Source: Herbaspirillum rhizosphaerae (lineage in GTDB: Bacteria; Pseudomonadota; Gammaproteobacteria; Burkholderiales; Burkholderiaceae_D). From it: a DNA stretch of 64,000 nucleotides. This document shows positions 53,714 to 62,996 of the stretch, one piece after another. Every line of letters starts with the position of its first letter. The first letter of the stretch is position 1. Under the pieces are notes generated by a model. The model was not told the DNA's origin. It worked only from the letters and a program-made list of their open reading frames with translations, and made no database searches. Position numbers and translations under genes: made by a program. The stretch lies in the NCBI RefSeq assembly GCF_001189965.1, contig NZ_LFLU01000016.1, positions 58,202 to 122,201 of the forward strand, given 5' to 3'.

Positions 53714-54748
53714 TCAGGTGTTCAGCGTGTATCCGGAAAACATGCGCGGATGACGGCGCACTGCTCGCGCCAATACCGAATCCTCGCTGGTGGCAATAGG
53801 CGCCGGCGGAATCTCTGCACCGAAACGGCTATTGCTGATCTGGAATTGCAATATCAGGCGATGCCCCTCTTTGATGTGCTGTCCCTTGTGGAGGCCACGT
53901 GTATCTTCAATGATAATCGTGCCTTTCGGGGCGGCAAACTCAACGACCTTATGCGGCGCATAGTGACGACTGATATCTTCGTCTTCAAGACGCGCATAGC
54001 CGCGAGCAAGCAATTCCCGGGGAATGCCGCCGCTGCGATGAGATCCTGAAACAAAATAATGCGGGCCGTTGTCTTTGCCGACATCCGTCAGGTATACAAA
54101 AACCTTCAGCCATTTGACTCTGTCCATGTCGAAGTGATAAAGCTGCGCGGCCTCGCCGTCGGCGGTCCCCTTATACGCCGTGCTCCACCACATCGACAAC
54201 AGATCGGCGACCGGCTCGCTTCTGAAATACGACTGCGCGATCGACAACAAGGTCGGATCCATCAGCAAAGCCTGAACCTCCGGATTGGCGAGGATGGATG
54301 CCTTTTCAAAATCATAGATAACGGCACGTGGATTATCGGCGTCGTACACGCCAGTCTGGCGATGGGACGACTGCCCGTCGGTCTGGCGCAATACTGCTTC
54401 CTGCGTCAGCGCGAACTGCATCAGCCGCTCGCACAGCTGTTCAGGCAAGCGCTGGTTCAAGATGACGTAACCGTTCTGATCCAGATCATCCGTGACCTGA
54501 CGCAACTGCTCATCCGACAACGGGGAAAATACCTGGGTCTCGATATCGATTTTCCGGGGAGGGAAAACGAAAGAGAGCATCTTGCTCATCCAGTCGTTGC
54601 TGCGTCCGGCTGTCAGGCAAAAAGTCATGATATGTGCGCGACCGGTCCAGGAGGGCATCTTTTTGGACACGCCGTACCAGACGAATGCGACAAGCAACAA
54701 CAACGCATTCATCACGTATCTGATGGCTTTCTTGATCTTTCTGAGCAT
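53714..54748 (-). CDS. PhyH-like Fe(II)/2-oxoglutarate dioxygenase with membrane anchor
   Basis: A 344-aa protein with a short basic N-terminus and one hydrophobic segment (YVMNALLLLVAFVWYGV, about residues 9-27), then a phytanoyl-CoA-dioxygenase-type domain. The iron ligands appear as YHFDMDR (HxD) near residue 205 and the distal His in GLHKGQH near 290, with a conserved Arg (HRLILQF) that would bind 2-oxoglutarate. The ATG at 54748 has AGGGGAT upstream; an ATG 42 bases earlier lacks this. It lies between the acyltransferase pair and waaA. Surface-lipid or glycan hydroxylation is a guess from context; the substrate is unknown. Confidence 0.78.
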   Translation of the reverse strand: MLRKIKKAIRYVMNALLLLVAFVWYGVSKKMPSWTGRAHIMTFCLTAGRSNDWMSKMLSFVFPPRKIDIETQVFSPLSDEQLRQVTDDLDQNGYVILNQRLPEQLCERLMQFALTQEAVLRQTDGQSSHRQTGVYDADNPRAVIYDFEKASILANPEVQALLMDPTLLSIAQSYFRSEPVADLLSMWWSTAYKGTADGEAAQLYHFDMDRVKWLKVFVYLTDVGKDNGPHYFVSGSHRSGGIPRELLARGYARLEDEDISRHYAPHKVVEFAAPKGTIIIEDTRGLHKGQHIKEGHRLILQFQISNSRFGAEIPPAPIATSEDSVLARAVRRHPRMFSGYTLNT

Positions 54749-54815
54749 GCTTATCCCCTGTTTTTGATGCATTATATCCAGCCGCGCCATGGTTCAGAAA
54801 CCGATTCCAGCAGTT

Positions 54816-56090
54816 TCAATTGATGAGTCCGGAAACCAGGGCCATCGTTCGCCGGGTCGCTCCCTGATGCTGCTGAGCGAAACGCAACGCGTTTTCGGAC
54901 AGCGTTGCCATGCGACTGCGATTGTCGAACAACGATCTTGCCGTGTTCAGCATGGTAGCAGCATCGTTGACCCGCAACGCAGCGTCTGCCTTCACGGCCT
55001 CGTCGCTGATCAGCTGAAAATTGAAGGTATGCGATCCGATCAGTACCGGCTTGGCCAACAGACATGCTTCAATCAGATTCTGCCCACCGAGGGGTAGCAA
55101 ACTGCCGCCGATAAACGCAAGATCACACGCAGCATAGTAGGCAAACATTTCTCCCATCGAATCGCCCAACAGCACGTCCGTAGAACCATGCAATCTATTG
55201 GCGTCGTTCAGCGCCGAACGACGCTGCAAGGAAAATCCGCGCGCCATGACCCATTCAGCCACTTCGTCGAATCGCTGAGGATGACGCGGCACGATGACGG
55301 TCAGAAATGCCCGCGGCCCGACTTGAGCTAGCGCATCCAGAATCAACTGCTCTTCACCTTCGCGGGTACTGGCGCATAACAGCACCGGGCGTTCGCCAAA
55401 GAAAGTACGCCACTGCCGTCCCATCGCAATCATTGCCGCCGGCGCTTCAACATCGAACTTGATACTGCCTGTCACATGCACGTTGCGCGCGCCGAACAAA
55501 CGCAGCCGCGCTGCATCCGCTTCGGACTGGGCTGCCACGCAGTCGATAGCAGCGGCGGCTTCCAGCAGGATGGAGCCGAAACGCTGTCCGCGCCGCAGCG
55601 AGCGCTCCGACAGGCGCGCGTTGGCTAGCACCACGGGCACGCCATGGCGCCTGCACTGCCGCACCATGTTCGGCCAGACTTCGGTTTCCATCAGGATGCT
55701 GATCTTCGGTTTGAAATGGCGCAGGAAGCGCGCGCACATCCAGGCGGTGTCATATGGAAAGAAGCTCTGCACGACGCGTTCGCCGTGATGCGCAAACAAT
55801 TGCTGGCCGGTCGCGCGTCCGGTTGCAGTCATGTGCGTGAGCAGTATCGTGTGTTCAGGATAAGCCGCCAGCAAGGCATCGATCAGCGGTTGCGCAGCCC
55901 GCGTCTCGCCGACGGAAACCGCATGCACCCACAGGAGCGGCGGCAAGGCGCGCTGACTGAACTGACGATAGAAGCCGAGACGCTCGCCGATATGCTGCCG
56001 ATAGCCGGGTTCCTTGCGGCCGCGGCGCCACAGTCGCAGCAGCACGAACGGCAGGCCTATCCACCAGAGCGCAGAATAGAGCAGGCGCAT
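54816..56090 (-). CDS. waaA: 3-deoxy-D-manno-octulosonic acid (Kdo) transferase
   Basis: A 424-aa inner-membrane-associated glycosyltransferase that adds Kdo to lipid A precursor. It shows LLWVHAVSVGETRAAQPLI near residue 50, LMETEVWPNMV near 125, VTGSIKFD, CASTREGEEQLILDAL, VIVPRHPQRF and FIGGSLLPLGGQNLIEACLLAKPVL, all diagnostic. The ATG at 56090 overlaps the kdoO stop as TGATG. Length matches WaaA. With kdoO and waaC it makes an LPS inner-core operon. Confidence 0.93.
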   Translation of the reverse strand: MRLLYSALWWIGLPFVLLRLWRRGRKEPGYRQHIGERLGFYRQFSQRALPPLLWVHAVSVGETRAAQPLIDALLAAYPEHTILLTHMTATGRATGQQLFAHHGERVVQSFFPYDTAWMCARFLRHFKPKISILMETEVWPNMVRQCRRHGVPVVLANARLSERSLRRGQRFGSILLEAAAAIDCVAAQSEADAARLRLFGARNVHVTGSIKFDVEAPAAMIAMGRQWRTFFGERPVLLCASTREGEEQLILDALAQVGPRAFLTVIVPRHPQRFDEVAEWVMARGFSLQRRSALNDANRLHGSTDVLLGDSMGEMFAYYAACDLAFIGGSLLPLGGQNLIEACLLAKPVLIGSHTFNFQLISDEAVKADAALRVNDAATMLNTARSLFDNRSRMATLSENALRFAQQHQGATRRTMALVSGLIN

Positions 56091-56959
56091 CAGACCAGCT
56101 GGCGTCCGGTCAGCTTGCTCAGGATCGCCAGCGGGCTGGCGGACGGATCGTACTGCTTGTCCGCCGGCAGGTGCAGCGTCTGTTCCAGCATGTATTGGCC
56201 GGACATGACGGCGTGCGATGCCTGATCCGAGAAGCACACCCATACCGAACCGGCGGCAAACGGCATGGTGACCTGGCCGGCGCTTTCCTGGTAGGCCATG
56301 TCGCCTTTCATGCCGTCATGCAGCTGCAGCATCAGGTGGTCGTATTCGCTGCGGTAAGACTTGGTGATGCGGAGCGCCTTCATCGCGGCGGCTTGCCAGG
56401 GAACATAAGGCTTGGCGCGCGGCAGGAATTTCTGCGCCACGGTTTCGAACGGTTCACCGACGCGCCAGACGCGCGGCACGCCGTCCGGGTTGACGTTGCT
56501 GAAGACGCGCAGGATGCGTTCGCCGTAGTTCGGGCGCGAAGGAAAGGCGTCGACATGCAGGCGACGGTCGTCGGCACGCCAGGATTGCGCGCGCGTCTCG
56601 ACCTGGGTCGGCCGGTAACTGGTCGGTGCCAGGCGCAGCACGCCTTGGTATTTCGGCAGCAATGAGTACACCAGCGTCTGCGCCTGTTCACGGAAGCGTC
56701 CGATCATCAGCGCCAACGCCAATTGGGTCGCGGTGTCGCCGAGCGCGCCTTTCAGGTGGCCGCTGGCGTCGAGGCTGATGTTGCGGACCTTGGGGTCGCG
56801 GATGTCGGGCCTGAGCAGCGTTTTTTCTTCCGGCAGCAGTTCAAACGGCAGGTGCGGAAAATACAGCACCTTGCCGGCTTCCAGACCGGCGATCCAATCT
56901 TGATTCGGGGCGTCAACCTGCCAGCCGGCGACGTCGATTTCTATGATTTGCGATTCCAT
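56090..56959 (-). CDS. kdoO: Kdo 3-hydroxylase (Fe(II)/2-oxoglutarate dioxygenase)
   Basis: A 289-aa protein that matches the Kdo-hydroxylase family, which converts lipid A-bound Kdo to Ko (glycero-talo-octulosonic acid). Recognisable parts are GKVLYFPHLPFELLPEE, LLPKYQGVLRLAPTSYRP, RRLHVDAFPSRPNYGERILRVFSNVNPDG (HxD iron motif) and CFSDQASHAVMSGQYMLEQTLHLP (distal His). The ATG at 56959 follows GAGG; 30 bases of upstream frame lack support. Overlap with waaA is the arrangement known for this enzyme. Ko is more acid-stable than Kdo and alters the core. Confidence 0.88.
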   Translation of the reverse strand: MESQIIEIDVAGWQVDAPNQDWIAGLEAGKVLYFPHLPFELLPEEKTLLRPDIRDPKVRNISLDASGHLKGALGDTATQLALALMIGRFREQAQTLVYSLLPKYQGVLRLAPTSYRPTQVETRAQSWRADDRRLHVDAFPSRPNYGERILRVFSNVNPDGVPRVWRVGEPFETVAQKFLPRAKPYVPWQAAAMKALRITKSYRSEYDHLMLQLHDGMKGDMAYQESAGQVTMPFAAGSVWVCFSDQASHAVMSGQYMLEQTLHLPADKQYDPSASPLAILSKLTGRQLV

Positions 56960-56966
56960 CTCGATA

Positions 56967-57986
56967 TTATGCCTCGTTGTTTTGCGCATCGCCGCCCGAC
57001 CGGGCCGCTTCTGCTGCAGACAATACCTGATGGATGGCTTGTACTACTTGCGCTACATCAGGAGGAGCGCCAGTATCGCCCAGATTGACGATGCGGGGAG
57101 ACCAGTTGCCCTCGGTCTTCCAGCGCGGGGAGTCGCAATACAACTCCACTGTAGGCCGGCAATAGGCGGCGGCGATATGCGTCAGGCCGGTGTCGAGACC
57201 GACTACCAGCGCCGCGTGCTGCACCAGCGTGACCGCTTCCATGAGCGAGAGCGCCGGCAACACGGTCGCCTGCGACATCTGTCGCGCCAGTGCTTCCGCG
57301 GCCAGTTTTTCCCTGGCGCTGCCCCACGGCAACAAAACAGGCAGTTGCAACTCGCGGGAGACGGCAACCCAATTCTCCACGGGCCATTGTTTGGCCGCGC
57401 GCGCCGTACCATGAAAAAACACCGCATAGGGCTGCGTCGGCATCCATGCGGGCGCCGTCTTCAATACCGGCGCCTCTAACGCAAAATCTGCAGTCGAATC
57501 GGGCTGATAACCCAGCGCCCCGGCGGCTACCGCGCGGGCGCGCATGACGGCATGCGTATGCAGGCCGACTTTGACGCTTTGCGTGTGAAAAATCCGGGAA
57601 ATTGGCTCATAGCCCGACCCTTCGGTCGCATTGGCCAGGCCGACGCGCTTGCCGCCGGGAGCCAGGCGCGCCAGGCGCATGACGATGCTGGTCTTCAGCA
57701 ATCCCTGGGTATCGAAAACGATGTCATACGCCTCATGCCGCAACTGGCGATGGAAACCGGCAATTTCAGCGCGCGTGGCGGCCTTGCCGAGACTCTTGCG
57801 CCAGCGCCGCAGGGCGATCGGGATGATATGGCGAACGTAGGGATTGAGGCGGACCAGGCTGGTGTAGCCCTCCTCCACTACCCAGTCGATGTTGGCATCC
57901 GGATAATGGCGGCGGATATCGGCCACCATCGGCATGTTGTGGACCACGTCGCCTAAGGACGAAACGCGGACGATCAGGATGTTCAA
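56967..57986 (-). CDS. waaC: Lipopolysaccharide heptosyltransferase I
   Basis: A 339-aa GT9 enzyme that adds the first L-glycero-D-manno-heptose to Kdo. It opens MNILIVRVSSLGDVVHNMPMVADIRRHYPDANIDWVVEEGY, as WaaC proteins do, and has DTQGLLKTSI and VVGLDTGLTHIAAAYCRPTVELYCDSPRWKTE. The start is a TTG (57986), since the conserved N-terminus leaves no room for another codon. It ends 7 bp before kdoO. Confidence 0.92.
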   Translation of the reverse strand: MNILIVRVSSLGDVVHNMPMVADIRRHYPDANIDWVVEEGYTSLVRLNPYVRHIIPIALRRWRKSLGKAATRAEIAGFHRQLRHEAYDIVFDTQGLLKTSIVMRLARLAPGGKRVGLANATEGSGYEPISRIFHTQSVKVGLHTHAVMRARAVAAGALGYQPDSTADFALEAPVLKTAPAWMPTQPYAVFFHGTARAAKQWPVENWVAVSRELQLPVLLPWGSAREKLAAEALARQMSQATVLPALSLMEAVTLVQHAALVVGLDTGLTHIAAAYCRPTVELYCDSPRWKTEGNWSPRIVNLGDTGAPPDVAQVVQAIHQVLSAAEAARSGGDAQNNEA

Positions 57987-58031
57987 GGCTAGCCCACTAT
58001 TATTTGTCTGTGGGCCAGCATCTTACCCCTT

Positions 58032-59408
58032 TCAAAACGGCAAGGCTACATCCGGCCGGGCGGCCAGGATCACGCGTTTGAACTCGTTCTGGATGCGCGC
58101 CAGCGCTTGCGGCGTTTCCGCTTCGAAGCGCAACACCACCACCGGCGTCGTATTGGAGGAGCGCATCAGGCCAAAGCCGTCCGCGTATTCGATGCGCAAA
58201 CCGTCGATGGTGATGATCTGCTCGGCGCCGGGAAATTTTGCATCCTTTTGCAATTGATCGATCAGGACAAAATTCTCGCCTTCCTTCAGCTTCAACTGCA
58301 GCTCCGGCGTGCTGGTCGATTGCGGCAAGGCGTTGAGCACGGCCGACGGATCGGATTCACGGCTCATCAGTTCCAGCAGGCGCGCGCCAGCATACAAACC
58401 GTCGTCGAAGCCGTACCAGCGGTCCTTGAAGAACACGTGGCCGCTCATCTCGCCGCCCAGCGGCGCGCCGGTTTCACGCATCTTGGCCTTGACCAGCGAA
58501 TGCCCTGTTTTCCACATCAGCGGCTGACCGCCGCGGGCGCTGATCCACGGCGCCAGATGGCGCGTGCATTTGACGTCGTACAGGATTTCGCGGCCGGGAT
58601 GGCGGGTGAGCACGTCGGCGGCGAACAGCATCAGTTGGCGATCAGGATAGATGATCTGGCCGTCCTTGGTGACCACGCCGAGACGATCGCCATCGCCGTC
58701 GAACGCCAGGCCGAGCTCGTTGTCGGTCTGCTGCAGACAGCGGATCAGATCTTGCAGGTTCTCAGGATGGGCAGGATCGGGATGATGATTCGGGAAAGTG
58801 CCGTCGACTTCGCAGAACAACTCGGTCACTTCGCAACCGAGTGCGCGGTACAGGTCGCCGGCGAAAGCACCCGCCACGCCGTTGCCGCAATCGACGGCAA
58901 TCTTCATCGGACGCGCCAGCTTGATGTCGCCGACGATGCGTTCGATGTATTCCTTGCGGATGTCGTAAGTGCGGTAAGCGCCGGCGCCGGCCTTGAATTC
59001 ATTTTTCAGGATCGCCTGGTACAGGGCCTGGATCGTGTCGCCGTAAATCGCCTCGCCGGCCAGCACCATCTTGAAACCGTTGTAGTCGGGCGGATTGTGG
59101 CTGCCGGTGACCATCACGCCGGATTGCGTACCCAGCACGTGGGTACCGAAATACACCATGGGCGTTGCGACCACGCCGAGATCGATGACATCGATACCGA
59201 CCGCTTGCAGGCCGGCCGCCAGCGCAGCAGTCAGCTCAGGCCCGGACAGGCGTCCGTCGCGGCCGATGACGACGGCGGTCTGGCCCTTGGCCAGGGCGGC
59301 GGCGCCGAAGGCCTGGCCGATTTGACGGGCAACGTCGGCATTAAGCGTTTGGCCGACGATGCCGCGAATGTCGTAGGCCTTGAAAATGGAAGAAGACAGA
59401 GTTGCCAT
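58032..59408 (-). CDS. Phosphomannomutase/phosphoglucomutase
   Basis: A 458-aa alpha-D-phosphohexomutase of the AlgC/ManB group, interconverting hexose 1- and 6-phosphates for LPS and polysaccharide precursors. The phosphoserine loop TGSHNPPDYNG places the catalytic Ser at about residue 103. The metal loop DGDGDRLG is near 245, the sugar-binding GEMSGHVFFKDRW near 325 and the phosphate-binding RSSNTTPVVVLRFEA near 425. All four domains are present. It is 45 bp from waaC on the same strand. Confidence 0.93.
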   Translation of the reverse strand: MATLSSSIFKAYDIRGIVGQTLNADVARQIGQAFGAAALAKGQTAVVIGRDGRLSGPELTAALAAGLQAVGIDVIDLGVVATPMVYFGTHVLGTQSGVMVTGSHNPPDYNGFKMVLAGEAIYGDTIQALYQAILKNEFKAGAGAYRTYDIRKEYIERIVGDIKLARPMKIAVDCGNGVAGAFAGDLYRALGCEVTELFCEVDGTFPNHHPDPAHPENLQDLIRCLQQTDNELGLAFDGDGDRLGVVTKDGQIIYPDRQLMLFAADVLTRHPGREILYDVKCTRHLAPWISARGGQPLMWKTGHSLVKAKMRETGAPLGGEMSGHVFFKDRWYGFDDGLYAGARLLELMSRESDPSAVLNALPQSTSTPELQLKLKEGENFVLIDQLQKDAKFPGAEQIITIDGLRIEYADGFGLMRSSNTTPVVVLRFEAETPQALARIQNEFKRVILAARPDVALPF

Positions 59409-59447
59409 GGTTGAAAGCTTTGTAATGAAAGAGACCGTGCCGGCGCG

Positions 59448-60542
59448 CTATTTCTTCTTGCCCATGATCATCCAGCGCGGCGCCTTGAAACGGACAATCC
59501 GTATATATAACCACATATACGTCGCAATAAACACCAGCGAACAGAGCATCAATATGCCGGTATGCCGCCAGAACAAGGTAGCAGGAAGCACCGCCAGCAG
59601 CGACAGCAGCCAGAGATATGGCGACGTCATCGAATTGCGGTGCCTGAGCGCGCGGGCATCATGTCTTCCGACCGCCCAGACCACGACCCGGCGAAAAATC
59701 AGGCTGTGAAGGTGAATGCCGTCCGGCATGCCTGGCGACTGGCCACGCAGGAAGACGCGCCGATATACCGAGAACAGGGTCTCAAACACGGGGTAGATCA
59801 GCAAGAGCAAGGCGTACCACGACGATACTTCAGGATTGCGCATGACCAGCAAAATGGAAAGCTCGCCAAGAATGAAGCCCAGGAAATAGGCGCCGCCGTC
59901 GCCCAGGAAAATCATCCCGGCCGGGAAGTTCCAGATAAAAAAGCCGGCAGTCGCACCCGCCACCATCAACGCCACCACCAGTACGAACGTATCGTTGACT
60001 TGCAGCGCGACATAACCCAGCGACAACAGCATGCAAATGGTGACCACGCTGGCAAGGCCGTTGAAACCGTCGATGATGTTGACGGCATGGGCGATGCCCG
60101 CCACCGCAAACAAGGTCAATGGCAGGCTGATCCACATGGAGCGAATCCACCATTCGCCGCCGATCCAGTGGATATGCTCGATGCGCGCATCCAGCAGAAA
60201 ATAACCCAGCAAGGCGGCAACCAAGGTCAGCACCAGGCGCCGGGTCGGACTGACGCGGCGCGTGAAGTCTTCCAGAATGCCGCCGAAAAACGCTACCGAA
60301 GAGCAGACCAGCAACAGGCCGATACTCATGCCCAGCTCGTTCGATCTCAACACTGAAATACTGCTGCTGACGATGACGGTGGCAAAAATACAGAGGCCGC
60401 CGATGCGCGGCACCGCGTGGGCATGGACCTTTTGTACGCCATCCAGGTCCACGTCCAGGCCGGTCTCATGGAAATGGGCGTGCCTGATCACCAGCAATGT
60501 AAGTACCGCAGAGATAACGAAGCTGATAAGAAAAGATGACAT
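59448..60542 (-). CDS. GT4 / WecA-family undecaprenyl-phosphate sugar-1-phosphate transferase
   Basis: A 364-aa polytopic membrane protein (about 10-11 segments) of the WecA/MraY superfamily, which starts lipid-linked O-antigen or capsule repeats. HAHAVPRIGGLCIF near residue 38, NIIDGFNGLASV near 160 and FLGDGGAYFLGFILGEL near 210 hold the catalytic Asp residues, with a His-containing cytoplasmic loop (HLHSLIFRR) near 280. The sugar cannot be read from sequence; GlcNAc- or FucNAc/QuiNAc-1-phosphate are common for such proteins. Confidence 0.88.
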   Translation of the reverse strand: MSSFLISFVISAVLTLLVIRHAHFHETGLDVDLDGVQKVHAHAVPRIGGLCIFATVIVSSSISVLRSNELGMSIGLLLVCSSVAFFGGILEDFTRRVSPTRRLVLTLVAALLGYFLLDARIEHIHWIGGEWWIRSMWISLPLTLFAVAGIAHAVNIIDGFNGLASVVTICMLLSLGYVALQVNDTFVLVVALMVAGATAGFFIWNFPAGMIFLGDGGAYFLGFILGELSILLVMRNPEVSSWYALLLLIYPVFETLFSVYRRVFLRGQSPGMPDGIHLHSLIFRRVVVWAVGRHDARALRHRNSMTSPYLWLLSLLAVLPATLFWRHTGILMLCSLVFIATYMWLYIRIVRFKAPRWMIMGKKK

Positions 60543-60720
60543 AAATTAGGAAAAACGGATCCGTATTGGCCGACAACAGCGAAGAACTGCCTTAAAACAA
60601 CATATCTGACGGGCGGGCAAGATTATAGCTTCAGTACTCGCCCCGATGGCGGCACTGGCATTTTCACCACAGCCAATTCGAATCGCTTGCTTAAATACCT
60701 CGCTTAATGTCCGGTTTTCA

Positions 60721-62586
60721 TTATGGCGAGGGCAATCGTTCCAGTTTGCAAAATTGAAACACTTTTACACCGCTGCCTATGCCGGATTTGTAATTACGGC
60801 AACTTTCATCCAGCAATTTCAATTGATTCGGCGCGAACAAAGGTCGCTTCTTGTCGCGTGCGGCCAGATTTTCGGCGTCGACATCGATCAGGTCCGCAGG
60901 CCGTACCCGCAACCGGCATTGCGTTGCCGGCGGTGCGCCGGGCGCCATTTCCGCACGCAGGTGGAATTTTTCCGTCATCCAGCGCAAGGCGTTGCATCCG
61001 GATTGGCTTTCGTTGAGCCCCAGGCGTCCGATCGTAGCGTTGATCTTGTCCACGCTCTCGATTCGCGAGTCGTACCGCCCTTCGAACAATGCATACAGGC
61101 CTGCACTGCGCTCCGCCGTCATTTCATTCATATGAATGGCAAATCGCGGTCCGGGAGGATAGGAATACAGTTGCGCAAAGGCGACTTCCTTGGGAAACAG
61201 TATCGCCAGCCACGTCAGCGGCGGATCCCCGCCCGGCAAGATGACCATGGTTTTTGCCGGGTTCTCCAGGGGCGGCATTTCCGCATAAAACGGACGATCC
61301 GCCCAGCCTTCATGCCCCCAGGTTGACGTGCCTCCGCACACCACCAGCAAGGTGCATACCGAGATCGTCCTGACGCTCGCCAACCATGCGCGGGACGCCG
61401 GCAACAGGCTCAGGAACAGAATATAGATGACCAAAGGCGCCAGCAGCTCTATCGAGACGACATAGCGATAGATGCTGAACAACTCCATCCACAAGATGAA
61501 TCCGAGCACCACGTAGACCAGTACATAACGGGACCGCGCATCCATGCCTGTCGCCGGCACAGACCTGATCTTGCGGTAAAGCCACCTCACCCCGGCAACA
61601 AGCAGCAGCGCGTAAGCGACGGCCCAGATGATCTGGCGCATCCCGCCCATTTCTGCGACACGCCCCGAAGAGAATGAAAAAATGAACGGCCAGAACAGCG
61701 TTTCCAACAGATTCTTCGGGCGCCAGCGCAAATCGGTGATGGTGACGCTGCTGGTCAGGTCATTTGGAAAAAAGGCGCTGAACTGCGGAAACAAGGGATT
61801 GCGGAATTCTTGCCACATCGCCCAGAACCAGTAGCCGCCGCTCAGTGCGAGGCCCAGCAGAACGGCGATGCCGAAAAAGAAAACCAGGCCGACGCGCACG
61901 CGGAACGCGACCGGGTGCCACAGCAACGCCACGCACAGCGCCAGGGCGTAGACGGCATTTGTCAATTTGAGTCCGATGCCGACGCCGGCAATCAATCCGG
62001 CCGCCATGACGATGCCGACTGCCGCCCACGTCCAGCGCTTAAGCTGCTCCCAACATGCCAGGATCAACCACAACGCGCCCAGGCTGAACAAGGCCGTGGT
62101 GTTGTCGCCCATGGTGCTGCCGATTTCGGAGAGGAAATTCCCGGTGAGGCAACCGGCAATTGCCAGAAACAAAGGGATCCGGAGACGATCTTCTCCAGGC
62201 AAAAAATGCAGGGTCTTGCGCGCCACACCATATACCAGGACGAAATTCAGCCCATGCACGCATCCCATGATGAAGCCGGCAAGCCACGGCGGAATATGCG
62301 TGGTCAGCAGGTAATAAGCGATATCAAGCGAAGGATTGAAGTAGGTCTGCGATCCTGCCGGCGCGAAGTCGACGCTGAGCTTGTCATTCAGGAAAGCAAA
62401 GGCATTGTACAAATGGTAGTTGTACAGATCGTAGTTGGCATCCTGCCCCAGAATGACCGACCAGAGGCCGAACAACAGCGGCACCAGAATCAGGAAGCGG
62501 CGCACCACATCCGGGGCGTTGAAATCGATCGCGCGTACCCGCTGATACAGGGAGCGGCCTGGAGGCTGACTTCTGAATATGTTCAT
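60721..62586 (-). CDS. Large multi-pass membrane protein, probable lipid-linked glycosyltransferase
   Basis: A 621-aa protein with at least ten predicted hydrophobic segments and a C-terminal soluble part from about residue 440. A periplasmic loop after the first membrane segment (GQDANYDLYNYHLYNAFAF) carries an acidic motif as in GT-C transferases. I do not recognise a named family. The ATG at 62586 gives a positively charged N-terminus before the first membrane segment; an ATG 45 bases upstream, inside the GtrA gene, is possible. It follows a GT2 and a GtrA gene, the layout of gtr seroconversion cassettes, where the third gene is the type-specific transferase. Confidence 0.7.
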   Translation of the reverse strand: MNIFRSQPPGRSLYQRVRAIDFNAPDVVRRFLILVPLLFGLWSVILGQDANYDLYNYHLYNAFAFLNDKLSVDFAPAGSQTYFNPSLDIAYYLLTTHIPPWLAGFIMGCVHGLNFVLVYGVARKTLHFLPGEDRLRIPLFLAIAGCLTGNFLSEIGSTMGDNTTALFSLGALWLILACWEQLKRWTWAAVGIVMAAGLIAGVGIGLKLTNAVYALALCVALLWHPVAFRVRVGLVFFFGIAVLLGLALSGGYWFWAMWQEFRNPLFPQFSAFFPNDLTSSVTITDLRWRPKNLLETLFWPFIFSFSSGRVAEMGGMRQIIWAVAYALLLVAGVRWLYRKIRSVPATGMDARSRYVLVYVVLGFILWMELFSIYRYVVSIELLAPLVIYILFLSLLPASRAWLASVRTISVCTLLVVCGGTSTWGHEGWADRPFYAEMPPLENPAKTMVILPGGDPPLTWLAILFPKEVAFAQLYSYPPGPRFAIHMNEMTAERSAGLYALFEGRYDSRIESVDKINATIGRLGLNESQSGCNALRWMTEKFHLRAEMAPGAPPATQCRLRVRPADLIDVDAENLAARDKKRPLFAPNQLKLLDESCRNYKSGIGSGVKVFQFCKLERLPSP

Positions 62587-62609
62587 GTTTTTTGTTTTCT
62601 GATACGGCG

Positions 62610-62996
62610 CTAGCGCTTGAACACCCACCATTTTGCCGAAATGAAGTTGACCGCCATTCCGGCCAACGATCCCACTGCCACGGCATAGACAGGGTGCGCC
62701 CTGATGACGTCCGACATCTGCAACGAAGCGCTATACGCCAGATAATTGACGGCGCCGCCCAGCGACATGGCAAGCAGATAGCGCCACCACTCCTGCCAGC
62801 TCGGCGGTGTTTTCTGTCCTGGCGCAAAACTGTAATTGCGATTGATATGCCAGGTCACCCAAACGGCGCAAAAAAAGGAAACCAGACGCCCCAGATAGAA
62901 TCCCAGGCCGAGAAACAGCATCAGGTACAGCACCACGGTGTCGACCACAAACCCGGCGACGCCCGCCAGTCCGAAACGAAAAAGCTGGCGCACCAT
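62610..62996 (-). CDS. GtrA-family membrane protein
   Basis: A 128-aa protein with four predicted membrane segments, typical of GtrA, which is thought to flip undecaprenyl-phosphate-linked sugar to the periplasm. It begins MVRQLFRFGLAGVAGFVVDTVVLYLML and has WVTWHINRNYSFAPG and AVGSLAGMAVNFISAKWWVFKR. Its ATG overlaps the GT2 stop (TAATG). The longer frame upstream is inside the GT2 gene. Confidence 0.87.
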   Translation of the reverse strand: MVRQLFRFGLAGVAGFVVDTVVLYLMLFLGLGFYLGRLVSFFCAVWVTWHINRNYSFAPGQKTPPSWQEWWRYLLAMSLGGAVNYLAYSASLQMSDVIRAHPVYAVAVGSLAGMAVNFISAKWWVFKR

